A stretch of 11,596 nucleotides of DNA, from positions 1 through 11,596 of the forward strand of contig JAQTUC010000042.1 in assembly GCA_028710385.1 (NCBI GenBank), given 5' to 3'. The notes under the pieces were generated by a model. That model was not told the origin of the DNA. It saw nothing but the letters and a program-made list of their open reading frames with translations, and made no database searches. This stretch comes from Candidatus Omnitrophota bacterium. GTDB taxonomy: Bacteria; Omnitrophota; Gorgyraeia; Duberdicusellales; 4484-171. Numbering within the stretch: position 1 is the first letter of the stretch; every line of letters begins with the position of its first letter. The translations under genes and the position numbers were made by a program. This document shows positions 6,461 to 11,596 of the stretch, in pieces.

Positions 6461-7033
6461 TTATCTCCTGCGGTAACCGTATGGCCTGCCTCCGTCTAGC
6501 TCCATTATGATGTGCGGCTGACGCGGATAATTATTGGCTCCATATTTGTTTTTTGCTGAAAAAAGATCAGCCATATTCTTCTGGTATTCCTTAAAATAAT
6601 CTCCGCCGTAATATTCAAGGCGCGTATCGCCGTAGTTATAATCAAGATTAAGTTTGTCGTAGTCTGAAGTTCCCGGCCAGGTATATTCTTCGGTATAAGC
6701 GTTGAGCTTAACCGGGTCTCCGTATTTTTTTACCAGCTCATCTTTAAGTTTTGGGCCGATATCTGTATTATTCCAAATCAGGTTAACTGCGCAAAGAAGC
6801 TCGCCGGAAAGCGTAAACAAGAATACGACCTTACAATCAGAGCCAAAAATGTTTTCGTTGTAATATACTGCGTACTGTTCTTTTGAAAAATTCATTTTTC
6901 CCTTTAGCAGGTTTTCTTCTATAACTTTTCGCGGAGTCCCCCAGGTGTAATCCCGGAACTGGTAGGCAAAAACATTGCCGCAATTAAGGAAACACAAAAC
7001 AGCCAATACGCAGAAAAATACTTTGCGTATCAT
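6461..7033 (-). CDS. Secreted protein of unknown function
   Basis: 190 residues. Signal peptide about 1-23 (hydrophobic VFFCVLAVLCFL, cut after NVFA). The mature N-terminus FRDYTWGTPRKVIEE (26-40) resembles the FRGxxWGxsxxeV opening seen in many small periplasmic proteins. It is followed by strands around VYYNENIFGSDCKVVFLFT, a YGDP turn, and YNYGDTRLEYYGGDY. The C-terminus is Gly/Arg-rich (GGRPYGYRRR). There is no lipobox; a Cys at 18 lies inside the signal peptide. A strong AGAAGGAGG ribosome site precedes ATG 7033. I cannot assign a function. The 59-bp gap from the HD gene has no convincing promoter, so read-through is likely. Confidence 0.75.
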   Translation of the reverse strand: MIRKVFFCVLAVLCFLNCGNVFAYQFRDYTWGTPRKVIEENLLKGKMNFSKEQYAVYYNENIFGSDCKVVFLFTLSGELLCAVNLIWNNTDIGPKLKDELVKKYGDPVKLNAYTEEYTWPGTSDYDKLNLDYNYGDTRLEYYGGDYFKEYQKNMADLFSAKNKYGANNYPRQPHIIMELDGGRPYGYRRR

Positions 7034-7092
7034 CGCGTACCTCCTTCTAAAACAATAAATTTTTTATACCCCGTTTATCCTGCTTAGTACGG

Positions 7093-7671
7093 CTAACGTT
7101 TAAATTCACTGTAAGCAACCCACCACTGGGTTATATTATTTGCGCTGGCAAATTTCCACAGCTTTTTCGCGCTTTTTGTTTTGAGAAATTGCGGAGCGCG
7201 GATAGTAAATTTAATGGCCTGCTTAAAACCCTGTTCGTAATATTCTTTGGCCTGAATAAGGCATTCAAGTATGTCGGCGTCCCTTGCAATTATGCTTTCC
7301 CTGGTTTTTTGCTCTCTGTATTCCTTATGAAGCATTGTTAACTCCTTACGGGATTTATCCGGAAGGTTTTTAATCTGTTCGGTGAAACAGCGGTCCTCCG
7401 CGCCCTCTATTTTTATATAACGCTGCGCCATTTTGTGCAAATCAGTTATGCGCGCCTCATGGATATCGTTTAAAAGAGTAAGCAGAATCACTTTTTGCGC
7501 CGATGCTTTTTCCATATCAGACAGAATATAGCCTAAGATTGCGCAGCGAAAACTGTGCTCGGCAACGGTTTCAGCGTTTTTGATACCGAGCACCTGCCAT
7601 CCGGAACGCTTAACATTTTTAAGCATCCCTGCTTCAGATACAAACTGCATTATATTTTTTATATTTTTCAT
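7093..7671 (-). CDS. HD-domain phosphohydrolase family protein (YfbR/HDDC2-like) with ND in place of HD
   Basis: 192 residues. The opening LKNVKRSGWQVLGI ... ETVAEHSFR (17-42) is typical of 5'-nucleotidase-like HD proteins of the YfbR/HDDC2 group, with metal ligand H39. The next motif, normally HDxxE, reads NDIHEARITDLHK (68-80): N68 replaces the first His while D69, E72 and D77 remain. The last Asp ligand is probably D133 in RDADILE. Relatives dephosphorylate deoxynucleoside monophosphates. The AAC codon is unambiguous, so activity may be altered or lost, or H71 may substitute. ATG 7671 overlaps the rlmB stop by 4 bp, giving coupled translation. Confidence 0.85.
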   Translation of the reverse strand: MKNIKNIMQFVSEAGMLKNVKRSGWQVLGIKNAETVAEHSFRCAILGYILSDMEKASAQKVILLTLLNDIHEARITDLHKMAQRYIKIEGAEDRCFTEQIKNLPDKSRKELTMLHKEYREQKTRESIIARDADILECLIQAKEYYEQGFKQAIKFTIRAPQFLKTKSAKKLWKFASANNITQWWVAYSEFKR

Positions 7672-8384
7672 TTTTTCTGCCTGTTTATTTCATAACAGAA
7701 TATTGCAGAAGCTGCGCTTACATTGTAACTAAGCTCTGCTCCATGCATTGGTATTTTAGCTTTTATGTCTATTTGCTTTCCCACACCGTAACGCACACCC
7801 TCTCCCTCCGAACCGAAAACAACACCCAAAGGAAACGGGATAGAAATTGTATTTAATTCTTTAGCGTCAGCATCAAGCATAGCTCCCATTATCCAGAAAC
7901 CTTCTTTTTTGGCCTTTATAACGGCATTTGAAATATTGGATACCATTGCCGTTTTAACATAGTTTTCCGCACCGCAGGCAACATGTAAAACTGTTTCTGT
8001 CACTTCGCAGGCTTTGTGTTTGGGTATAACCAAAGAAAAACCGCCGAAACAGGCAGAGTTTCTCATTATTGCGCCGAGATTCTGAGGGTCATATACCCTA
8101 TCAAGAAAAATAATAGTCTCATTTTTGGCAAGGCCCTCCGTAAGAAGCTCGTCGAAATCACTATATTTAAAATTATCCACCTGGGCAAGTATCCCCTGAA
8201 GGTTGGAGCTGAATTTTATTTTGGTTAGTTTATCCTGGGGCAGCTTTTTGGCGGTTATATTATTTAACTTTATAAGCTTTTCTATATCATCATCCGCAAA
8301 CTTATCTTCCATATAAACCGCATGGATAGTTTGAGGATTTTTCTTAAGGCGTTCGCTGACAGAGTTTTTCCCGTATAGATACAT
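7668..8384 (-). CDS. rlmB: SpoU/TrmH-family 2'-O-ribose methyltransferase, RlmB-like (23S rRNA)
   Basis: 238 residues. An N-terminal substrate-binding domain (YGKNSVSERL at 4-13, through about residue 70) precedes the SPOUT catalytic domain. Motif 1 is LDRVYDPQNLGAIMRNSACFG (split: LDRVYDPQNLG 94-104, AIMRNSACFG 105-114) with N102 and catalytic R108. Motif 2 is FGSEGEGV (190-197). Motif 3 is IPMHGAELSYNVSAASA, where SYNVS (219-223) replaces the common SLNVS. The enzyme would transfer a methyl group from SAM to a 23S rRNA guanosine ribose (G2251 in E. coli); a related tRNA or rRNA site cannot be excluded. No strong ribosome site precedes ATG 8384. Confidence 0.9.
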   Translation of the reverse strand: MYLYGKNSVSERLKKNPQTIHAVYMEDKFADDDIEKLIKLNNITAKKLPQDKLTKIKFSSNLQGILAQVDNFKYSDFDELLTEGLAKNETIIFLDRVYDPQNLGAIMRNSACFGGFSLVIPKHKACEVTETVLHVACGAENYVKTAMVSNISNAVIKAKKEGFWIMGAMLDADAKELNTISIPFPLGVVFGSEGEGVRYGVGKQIDIKAKIPMHGAELSYNVSAASAIFCYEINRQKK

Positions 8385-8404
8385 TTTAGTTATTAGGTTT
8401 ATAT

Positions 8405-8460
8405 GTTGATAGGTTTATAGGCGGGTATGTTCAAACCTGCTAACATGCCGACCTGTCAAC
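8405..8460. repeat. Long imperfect hairpin between the SemiSWEET gene and rlmB
   Basis: Outer stem GTTGATAGGT (8405-8414) with ACCTGTCAAC (8451-8460), one G-T pair. Inner stem GGTATGTT (8424-8431) with AACATGCC (8442-8449), one G-T pair, closing loop CAAACCTGCT. No U-tract is present on the minus strand. It may moderate read-through into rlmB or be a dispersed repeat; it shares CAAACCTGC with the hairpin at 5973-5999. Confidence 0.5.
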
Positions 8461-8468
8461 CTCATTAA

Positions 8469-8720
8469 TCAACCGTGTTTTATCTTCATAAACGCTATAA
8501 GCAAAACAAAAATCAGCGTAACCGCGTTAGCCAGAATTATCGGCATTTCTTTAAGTAAGATACCGTAAATCAGCCACAGAAAAACACCTGCCCCGAATAA
8601 AGAAAATGTGCCCAGCGATAAATCCTTGGTATGCTTTGTTTTTACGGCTCTTATTAACTGCGGAAGGAATGCTATGGTGGTAAGGCTTCCGGCAATTATG
8701 CCTATAATTAAGGTTTTCAT
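8469..8720 (-). CDS. SemiSWEET sugar transporter (MtN3/saliva family)
   Basis: 83 residues from ATG 8720, the normal length of a three-helix SemiSWEET protomer that works as a dimer. The PQ motif (P20-Q21) lies in helix 1 (TTIAFLPQLIRAVKTKHTKDLS). Helix 2 carries the sugar-stacking W49 in FLWLIYG, and helix 3 carries N65 in ILANAVT, matching the Trp and Asn of characterised bacterial SemiSWEETs. It should allow facilitated mono- or disaccharide movement across the inner membrane. A TTG one codon upstream (8723) is possible, but the ATG is preferred. The gene begins 20 bp after the NYN gene stop, with no strong ribosome site. Confidence 0.9.
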   Translation of the reverse strand: MKTLIIGIIAGSLTTIAFLPQLIRAVKTKHTKDLSLGTFSLFGAGVFLWLIYGILLKEMPIILANAVTLIFVLLIAFMKIKHG

Positions 8721-8740
8721 CAAAATTTTACTTAATTAAA

Positions 8741-9292
8741 TTATTTTGTGTCCGGCCAGAAACGATACCTTTTGGCAGTTTGCGCATCCACAACAATATG
8801 CATATCAGCCGCAAATTTGAGAGAATCGTTTATCGCCATGTCAAAAGTATACAGCTCAACATGCTTACCGTGCATATCTTTTATCTCTTTAATTACTTCA
8901 ACGAAATCAGAATCACCGGAGATAAGAGCGGCGGTATCATACTGGTCGGTAACCGCTTTAGAAAACATATCAACCGCGATTTTAACATCAAGGCCCTTTT
9001 GAACCCACTCATGGTGGAAACGCACAAGCCTACCCAAGCGCACATCAAAATACGGTATGTTCATTTTAAGCTTGCGCAATAACTCCTGCTGTTCATGGTA
9101 TGTTTTCGGATTCTCGTCTTTGCTGAGCTCTGCCGAATAATAATAACAGCGGATAAGGCTGCGCCTGTTTACCACCCATTTTATGATATTTTTCCATTCT
9201 ATATCTTTGCGCCCTAAATTTAATTTTGCTCCTAATTCGCGTATTTTCTGAACCACATATTCTGCGTCAATAAAAATCATCACTCGTTCCAT
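8741..9292 (-). CDS. NYN-domain (LabA/DUF88-like, PIN-fold) protein
   Basis: 183 residues, essentially one NYN domain. The acidic residues expected for a metal-dependent RNase fold are present: D9 in MIFIDAEY (5-12; family form FIDGxN, here DAEY), D102 and D108 in KGLDVKIAVDM (99-109), and D127/D129 in ISGDSDFVEVIKEIK (124-138), followed by GKHVELYTFD. The acidic cluster is complete, so RNase activity is plausible but the target is unknown. AAGGAGT supports ATG 9292. It heads the middle operon and has a candidate promoter at 9377-9404 and a structured leader. Confidence 0.85.
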   Translation of the reverse strand: MERVMIFIDAEYVVQKIRELGAKLNLGRKDIEWKNIIKWVVNRRSLIRCYYYSAELSKDENPKTYHEQQELLRKLKMNIPYFDVRLGRLVRFHHEWVQKGLDVKIAVDMFSKAVTDQYDTAALISGDSDFVEVIKEIKDMHGKHVELYTFDMAINDSLKFAADMHIVVDAQTAKRYRFWPDTK

Positions 9293-9311
9293 TTGTTACT
9301 CCTTTTTTTGT

Positions 9312-9370
9312 ACACGAATAACAGCAATCCTAAAACTAACCAGCATGGATAAATTCGTGGATATTCGTGT
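9312..9370. repeat. Inverted repeat capping the NYN-gene leader
   Basis: ACACGAATA (9312-9320) and TATTCGTGT (9362-9370) are exact complements; an extra near-copy, ATTCGTG, lies at about 9353-9359. In the NYN transcript predicted from the promoter at 9377-9404, the first arm would be at the extreme 5' end and the second arm just before the ribosome site. Short ATTCGTG-containing repeats are common in intergenic DNA of several phyla, so a dispersed repeat is the alternative. Confidence 0.5.
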
Positions 9371-9376
9371 TTACTT

Positions 9377-9404
9377 ATTATACTAACAATTCTGTTATTT
9401 TGAA
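9377..9404 (-). promoter_or_regulatory. Candidate promoter for the NYN-SemiSWEET-rlmB operon
   Basis: Minus-strand TATAAT (9377-9382) with a 16-bp spacer to TTCAAA (9399-9404, 4 of 6). The predicted start near 9370 gives a leader of about 78 nt containing the inverted repeat. It lies between the rbp terminator and the NYN gene, where a new promoter is needed. Confidence 0.5.
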
Positions 9405-9433
9405 AGAATTTGTTGGCAAGACTAGAGGCAGGA

Positions 9434-9479
9434 AAATAAAAAGAGGGTAGAAAAGGGAACGGCTGTCTTTTCTACCCTC
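9434..9479 (-). terminator. Rho-independent terminator after the RRM protein gene
   Basis: A perfect 13-bp stem, GAGGGTAGAAAAG (9443-9455) with CTTTTCTACCCTC (9467-9479), encloses an 11-nt loop. On the minus strand the stem is followed by TTTTTATTTT. It begins 10 bp after the stop codon of the RRM gene and isolates rpsU-rbp from the NYN operon. Confidence 0.92.
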
Positions 9480-9488
9480 GTAAATTAC

Positions 9489-9815
9489 TTATTTTCTGAA
9501 TCCGCCGCCGTAGCCACCGCGACCGCCACCGCCGCCGCCGAAGCCTTCTTTACGCGGACGCATTTTCTGGGCTTTGCTAACCCTTAAAGCACGGCCGTTT
9601 AAGTCCTGGCCGTTTAAAACATCTATGGCCTGTTGGGCCTGTTCAGGTGTATCAAACTCCGCAAATCCGAAACCCTTGGATCTGCCGGAAAATTTGTCAG
9701 ATATTATTTTGACTTCCTTTACGGTAAGTCCTTTTTCTTCCATAAATTTTTTAAGATCTGCATCTGTTACGCCGAATTCCAGGTTCCCGATATACAGTTT
9801 TTTTTCCTCTTCCAT
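9489..9815 (-). CDS. Gly-rich RRM RNA-binding protein (cyanobacterial Rbp-like)
   Basis: 108 residues. One RRM occupies about 5-83, with RNP2 LYIGNL (7-12) and RNP1 KGFGFAEF (47-54), including the aromatic residues that stack on RNA. A Lys/Arg linker is followed by a Gly-rich tail (91-108, GGGGGG then RGGYGGG, an RGG-type box). Such bacterial proteins bind single-stranded RNA and in cyanobacteria include cold-induced chaperone-like Rbp proteins. AAAGGAG (9824-9830) supports ATG 9815. It follows rpsU by 107 bp of structured spacer and ends at a strong terminator, so it is the last gene of a two-gene unit. Confidence 0.95.
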   Translation of the reverse strand: MEEEKKLYIGNLEFGVTDADLKKFMEEKGLTVKEVKIISDKFSGRSKGFGFAEFDTPEQAQQAIDVLNGQDLNGRALRVSKAQKMRPRKEGFGGGGGGRGGYGGGFRK

Positions 9816-9844
9816 TGTCGTTTCTCCTTTGAAAACTTAAATTT

Positions 9845-9915
9845 CCCACTTTGTGGGATGCTTCGGTTATTAACTTAACTCTCTGCGTAAGATGCGAAGC
9901 TTCACCCTACCACAA
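9845..9915 (-). promoter_or_regulatory. Structured rpsU-rbp spacer with mutually exclusive foldings
   Basis: Fold A is a local hairpin, CCCAC (9845-9849) with GTGGG (9853-9857), a 3-nt loop, 14 nt from the rbp ribosome site. Fold B is long-range: 9851-9856 with 9910-9915 (TTGTGG/CCACAA) and 9860-9865 with 9895-9900 (GCTTCG/CGAAGC). The two folds share 9851-9856, so they exclude each other. This is the layout of a translational or transcriptional switch, but no ligand or temperature response can be shown from sequence. Confidence 0.35.
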
Positions 9916-9922
9916 GAGGGCT

Positions 9923-10084
9923 CTACGAACGCTTTTTCTTCTTTTCCCTCCTCTTTTGAGACGGTTTTGTATAATGCTGCCGTTCCCGGAAATTTTTTAC
10001 AATTCCCTCTTTTTTGCATTGCATCATAAATCTGCGCAATGCTTTTTCGAAATCCTCTCTTGAATCAATTCTTACTTCTGCCAT
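9923..10084 (-). CDS. rpsU: 30S ribosomal protein S21
   Basis: 53 residues. It starts MAEVRIDSREDFEKALRRF and continues with MMQCKKEG, a turn, REROHY-type positions read as FRERQHYTKPSQKRR, and a Lys/Arg-rich tail ending KKKKRS. These are the hallmarks of S21: the ExFExALRRFxxxxxKxGI core, and the R-x-x-x-Y-x-KPSxxRR motif. S21 joins the 30S platform near the 16S 3' end and assists initiation. AAGGAG lies 7 nt before ATG 10084, behind a strong promoter. The gene is short enough to be missed by length-limited gene calling. Confidence 0.96.
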   Translation of the reverse strand: MAEVRIDSREDFEKALRRFMMQCKKEGIVKNFRERQHYTKPSQKRREKKKKRS

Positions 10085-10106
10085 ATTTTCTCCTTACAAA
10101 GATTGA

Positions 10107-10134
10107 ATTATATCAGGTTTTATTATTTTTTCAA
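10107..10134 (-). promoter_or_regulatory. Strong sigma-70-type promoter for rpsU-rbp
   Basis: Minus strand: TTGAAA (10129-10134, 5 of 6), 16-bp spacer, TATAAT (10107-10112, consensus) preceded by TGA, which makes an extended -10. The predicted start at about 10100 leaves a 15-nt leader with the AAGGAG site. Confidence 0.8.
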
Positions 10135-10147
10135 GCAAAAATATTTC

Positions 10148-10202
10148 AAAATGCCGGCTGCGCCGCTAAAAACCCCTTCAAAATCAGCGCCATGAGCATT
10201 TT
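10148..10202. repeat. 7-bp inverted repeat flanking the spacer after the zinc-ribbon gene
   Basis: AAAATGC (10148-10154) is complementary to GCATTTT (10196-10202), and a small CGGC-TGC-GCCG hairpin lies inside. On the minus strand the outer arm is followed by AT-rich DNA without a clean U-tract. It may weakly terminate the zinc-ribbon operon upstream of the rpsU promoter. Confidence 0.3.
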
Positions 10203-10549
10203 TAAATTTCCGCGTCCCTCACTAATTTTCTGTAATATTCTACGCATTCCTTACAGGCTGGCCCTTTATGTTGGAACTCCGGATGGTCTTTTTTGATAAG
10301 GTTAATAAGGTATTCCTCTGTCTTTATGTGCTCAAGCGCATGCTCCTGGTGTATGGTTCTTGAGCAAATCTGGCACTGATAAGTTTTACTGCTCTGATTG
10401 ACGAGTGAGGCAGATTCGTTATGTCCTTTGCCTGCGCACTTATTGCAGATTTCAGCGTCCTTTTCTGAGCGCCTTATGCCGAAGAAAGCCTTTCCGATGT
10501 TGCCCAAAAAACCGGTCAAAGGCACCTTACAAATCTTACACCTTACCAT
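10202..10549 (-). CDS. Small protein with two four-cysteine zinc-ribbon sites, function unknown
   Basis: 115 residues with eight paired cysteines and no others: C4-x2-C7 with C35-x2-C38, then C59-x2-C62 with C99-x2-C102. Each set can form one Zn(Cys)4 site. Between them is a low-complexity Ser/Asn linker (about 42-56). The second half contains a His-rich helix (H67, H70, H74) and LINLIKKDHPEF. No catalytic motif is visible, so a structural, nucleic-acid-binding or protein-binding role is likely. GGGGG in the AAGGGGGT stretch upstream may serve as the ribosome site. It is 34 bp after the DUF4919-like gene and is probably in the same operon. Confidence 0.75.
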   Translation of the reverse strand: MVRCKICKVPLTGFLGNIGKAFFGIRRSEKDAEICNKCAGKGHNESASLVNQSSKTYQCQICSRTIHQEHALEHIKTEEYLINLIKKDHPEFQHKGPACKECVEYYRKLVRDAEI

Positions 10550-10583
10550 TTACATACCCCCTTAGTATTGATTAAGTTACGCG

Positions 10584-11207
10584 TTATTTGGCTGATTCAA
10601 GTTTTTTGGCAAGCCATTTAAACGGTATATCTATGTTAAAATACAATTCAAATGTTTTGTCGGTGTCTCTTCCTTTGACTTCCAGAATATCAAAATTTTT
10701 GTCGTCTATTGTAACAAGCCTTTGCTTTACGCGCCTTAATCCCAGAACGTCTAAAACAGCGTATTCTTCATCAACGCTTATAACTGTAAAGGCTGATTTT
10801 TCCGACTTACCGTCTCCTCCCGCAAGGATAGAGCTCGCCAGCCCCGTCCACAGCTTTCTATAATTATCTGCATTTTCTATATCCCCGATTTTCCTGTAAG
10901 CGCTCGCCAGGCACACTAGAAGCTGAATATTATATTTATCCATTTTAAGCCCGGCTTTTGCTTCTTCAATTGCTTCGTTGAATTTATCCTCGTCCATTAA
11001 TTTATTGCATTTTCCCATTATGCCGCGCATCTCGCTGTTATACGGGTTATATTCTAAAGACTTGGAATAATCCATACGTAAATTAAGATATTTTGTGATT
11101 TCCTTTGCGTCATGAGTTCCAGGCTTCTGCGTAGAACTGCCGGCGCATACTGCCGGAAATATGTTCAGGCTTAACAATAACGCTAAAATTATTATTATTT
11201 TATTCAC
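10584..11207 (-). CDS. Secreted DUF4919-like protein with TPR-like helices
   Basis: 207 residues. A signal peptide covers about 1-22 (IIIILALLLSLNIF, cut after VCA). The middle (about 38-125) has helix pairs of tetratricopeptide type, NEAIEEAKAGLKMDKYNIQLLVCLASAYRKIGD being the clearest stretch (positions about 77-109, read in two halves). Then SSILAGGDGKSEKSAFTVIS and DEEYAVLDVLGLR resemble the DUF4919 C-terminal block (sIxxSGDGxsxxTAfxVIxxxEEYxxL). The start is GTG with no ribosome site, 13 bp after the upstream stop, suggesting coupled translation. It is probably periplasmic; its function is unknown. Confidence 0.78.
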   Translation of the reverse strand: MNKIIIILALLLSLNIFPAVCAGSSTQKPGTHDAKEITKYLNLRMDYSKSLEYNPYNSEMRGIMGKCNKLMDEDKFNEAIEEAKAGLKMDKYNIQLLVCLASAYRKIGDIENADNYRKLWTGLASSILAGGDGKSEKSAFTVISVDEEYAVLDVLGLRRVKQRLVTIDDKNFDILEVKGRDTDKTFELYFNIDIPFKWLAKKLESAK

Positions 11208-11220
11208 AATAATTAAATTG

Positions 11221-11457
11221 TTATTCCATCGCCCCTATTGCCTGCTGTATCAAAGGAAGAACCGCGGTTATTTCCGCTTTATTCATTCTGCCTAACTTTG
11301 CAAATTTAAATTCTCCGGCGTTATCCTTATTTTCTCTTGTAATTTGCAGCTTCTTCTGGCCTTTGTTATAAGAATAAACGCTCACTGTAAGCCTTTCGCT
11401 CTCGGTTTCATAGGATTTCGTAAACAAACACTCATCCAAACTCGCATCATAAGGCAT
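11221..11457 (-). CDS. Small conserved-looking protein, possible PC4-like single-stranded-DNA-binding fold
   Basis: 78 residues without signal or membrane segment. It predicts four short strands then one helix: ERLTVSVYSYN (21-31), KKLQITREN (35-43), EFKFAKLGRMNKAE (49-62) and ITAVLPLIQQAIGAME. The order, including a basic turn after strand 2 and a kxGrxxxxE entry to the last helix, resembles PC4/YdbC proteins, which bind single-stranded nucleic acid as dimers. This is a pattern-level resemblance, not a sequence-family match. AAAGGAGG (11463-11470) supports ATG 11457. It is first in the right-hand operon, behind a good promoter. Confidence 0.7.
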   Translation of the reverse strand: MPYDASLDECLFTKSYETESERLTVSVYSYNKGQKKLQITRENKDNAGEFKFAKLGRMNKAEITAVLPLIQQAIGAME

Positions 11458-11518
11458 ATTATCCTCCTTTTTCTACAGATAATTTTTACGCACCCACCGC
11501 TTCAAATATATGTGCACT

Positions 11519-11546
11519 ATTGTAATGGACAATATAAATATGTCAA
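11519..11546 (-). promoter_or_regulatory. Sigma-70 promoter for the PC4-like/DUF4919-like/zinc-ribbon operon
   Basis: Minus strand: consensus TTGACA (11541-11546), 16-bp spacer, TACAAT (11519-11524, 5 of 6). The -10 box is part of a short dyad, ATTGT-CCATT-ACAAT (11518/19-11533), which could be an operator. The predicted start near 11512 gives a leader of about 55 nt. Confidence 0.75.
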
Positions 11547-11596
11547 GGCGGCATCGTTTTACGAAAAATACCAAAATTTCCTGTTTAACTTATGTC

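Noticed and set aside
8385..8468. Separate promoter for rlmB (a TTGACA occurs on the minus strand at 8454-8459)
   Set aside because: No acceptable -10 lies 15-19 bp away, and the TTGACA is part of the hairpin arm.
10145..10197. 17-codon minus-strand frame after the zinc-ribbon gene
   Set aside because: Too short, no ribosome site, and it coincides with the inverted repeat.
11510..11596. Plus-strand frame open to the right edge, starting MCTIVMDN
   Set aside because: Only 29 codons are visible, there is no ribosome site, and it overlaps a strong minus-strand promoter.
1..11596. CRISPR array, transposon, phage or toxin-antitoxin content
   Set aside because: No regularly spaced repeats, transposase, integrase or toxin signatures were seen; the NYN gene lacks an antitoxin neighbour.

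Overview
The window looks like chromosomal DNA of an uncultured Gram-negative bacterium with a moderately AT-rich genome. A predicted outer-membrane barrel, several Sec signal peptides, a DUF3047 protein followed by a stand-alone HAMP protein, and short lineage-type proteins recall Candidatus Omnitrophota or related PVC/Elusimicrobia-like phyla. This assignment is an inference from gene content and could be wrong. There are 19 supported protein genes: 17 on the minus strand and 2 on the plus strand. No tRNA, rRNA, CRISPR array or transposase is visible. rpsU (53 codons) and the truncated galT at the left edge are real genes that a simple length or completeness filter would miss.

Left block (1-4507, minus strand, read from 4507 down): a secreted beta-barrel-like protein, a fungal-type (FCY1-like) cytosine deaminase, an OlsB-like N-acyltransferase overlapping a PlsC/OlsA-like acyltransferase (a probable ornithine- or aminolipid pair), a TMEM175-type channel, and GalT, which runs off the window. 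Overlaps of 17 and 4 bp and gaps of 12-72 bp suggest one operon starting from an extended -10 promoter at about 4530. The common theme is envelope lipid, ion and sugar metabolism.

Divergent control region (4508-4755) and plus-strand pair (4756-5972): the intergenic DNA has a GC-rich double hairpin, a 9-bp inverted repeat and two divergent promoters. Both promoters predict transcripts with leaders of only about 5-10 nt. The plus-strand pair encodes a membrane-anchored DUF3047 protein and a two-helix HAMP protein, overlapping by 4 bp.

Middle block (6018-9292, minus strand): NYN-domain nuclease-like protein, SemiSWEET sugar transporter, RlmB-type 23S rRNA methyltransferase, an HD-domain phosphohydrolase relative whose HD motif reads ND, a secreted protein of unknown function, and an AllA-like cupin. 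The NYN gene has its own candidate promoter and a leader capped by an inverted repeat.

Right block (9432-11546, minus strand): a candidate promoter drives a small PC4-like protein, a secreted DUF4919-like protein and an eight-cysteine zinc-ribbon protein. A separate strong promoter drives rpsU and then a Gly-rich RRM protein, ending in a clear rho-independent terminator. The 107-nt spacer between rpsU and the RRM gene can form mutually exclusive RNA structures, which is the best regulatory candidate in the window. No single gene set here is convincingly a new defence or mobile system. The most interesting signals are altered catalytic motifs, the leaderless divergent promoters and the rpsU-rbp leader.
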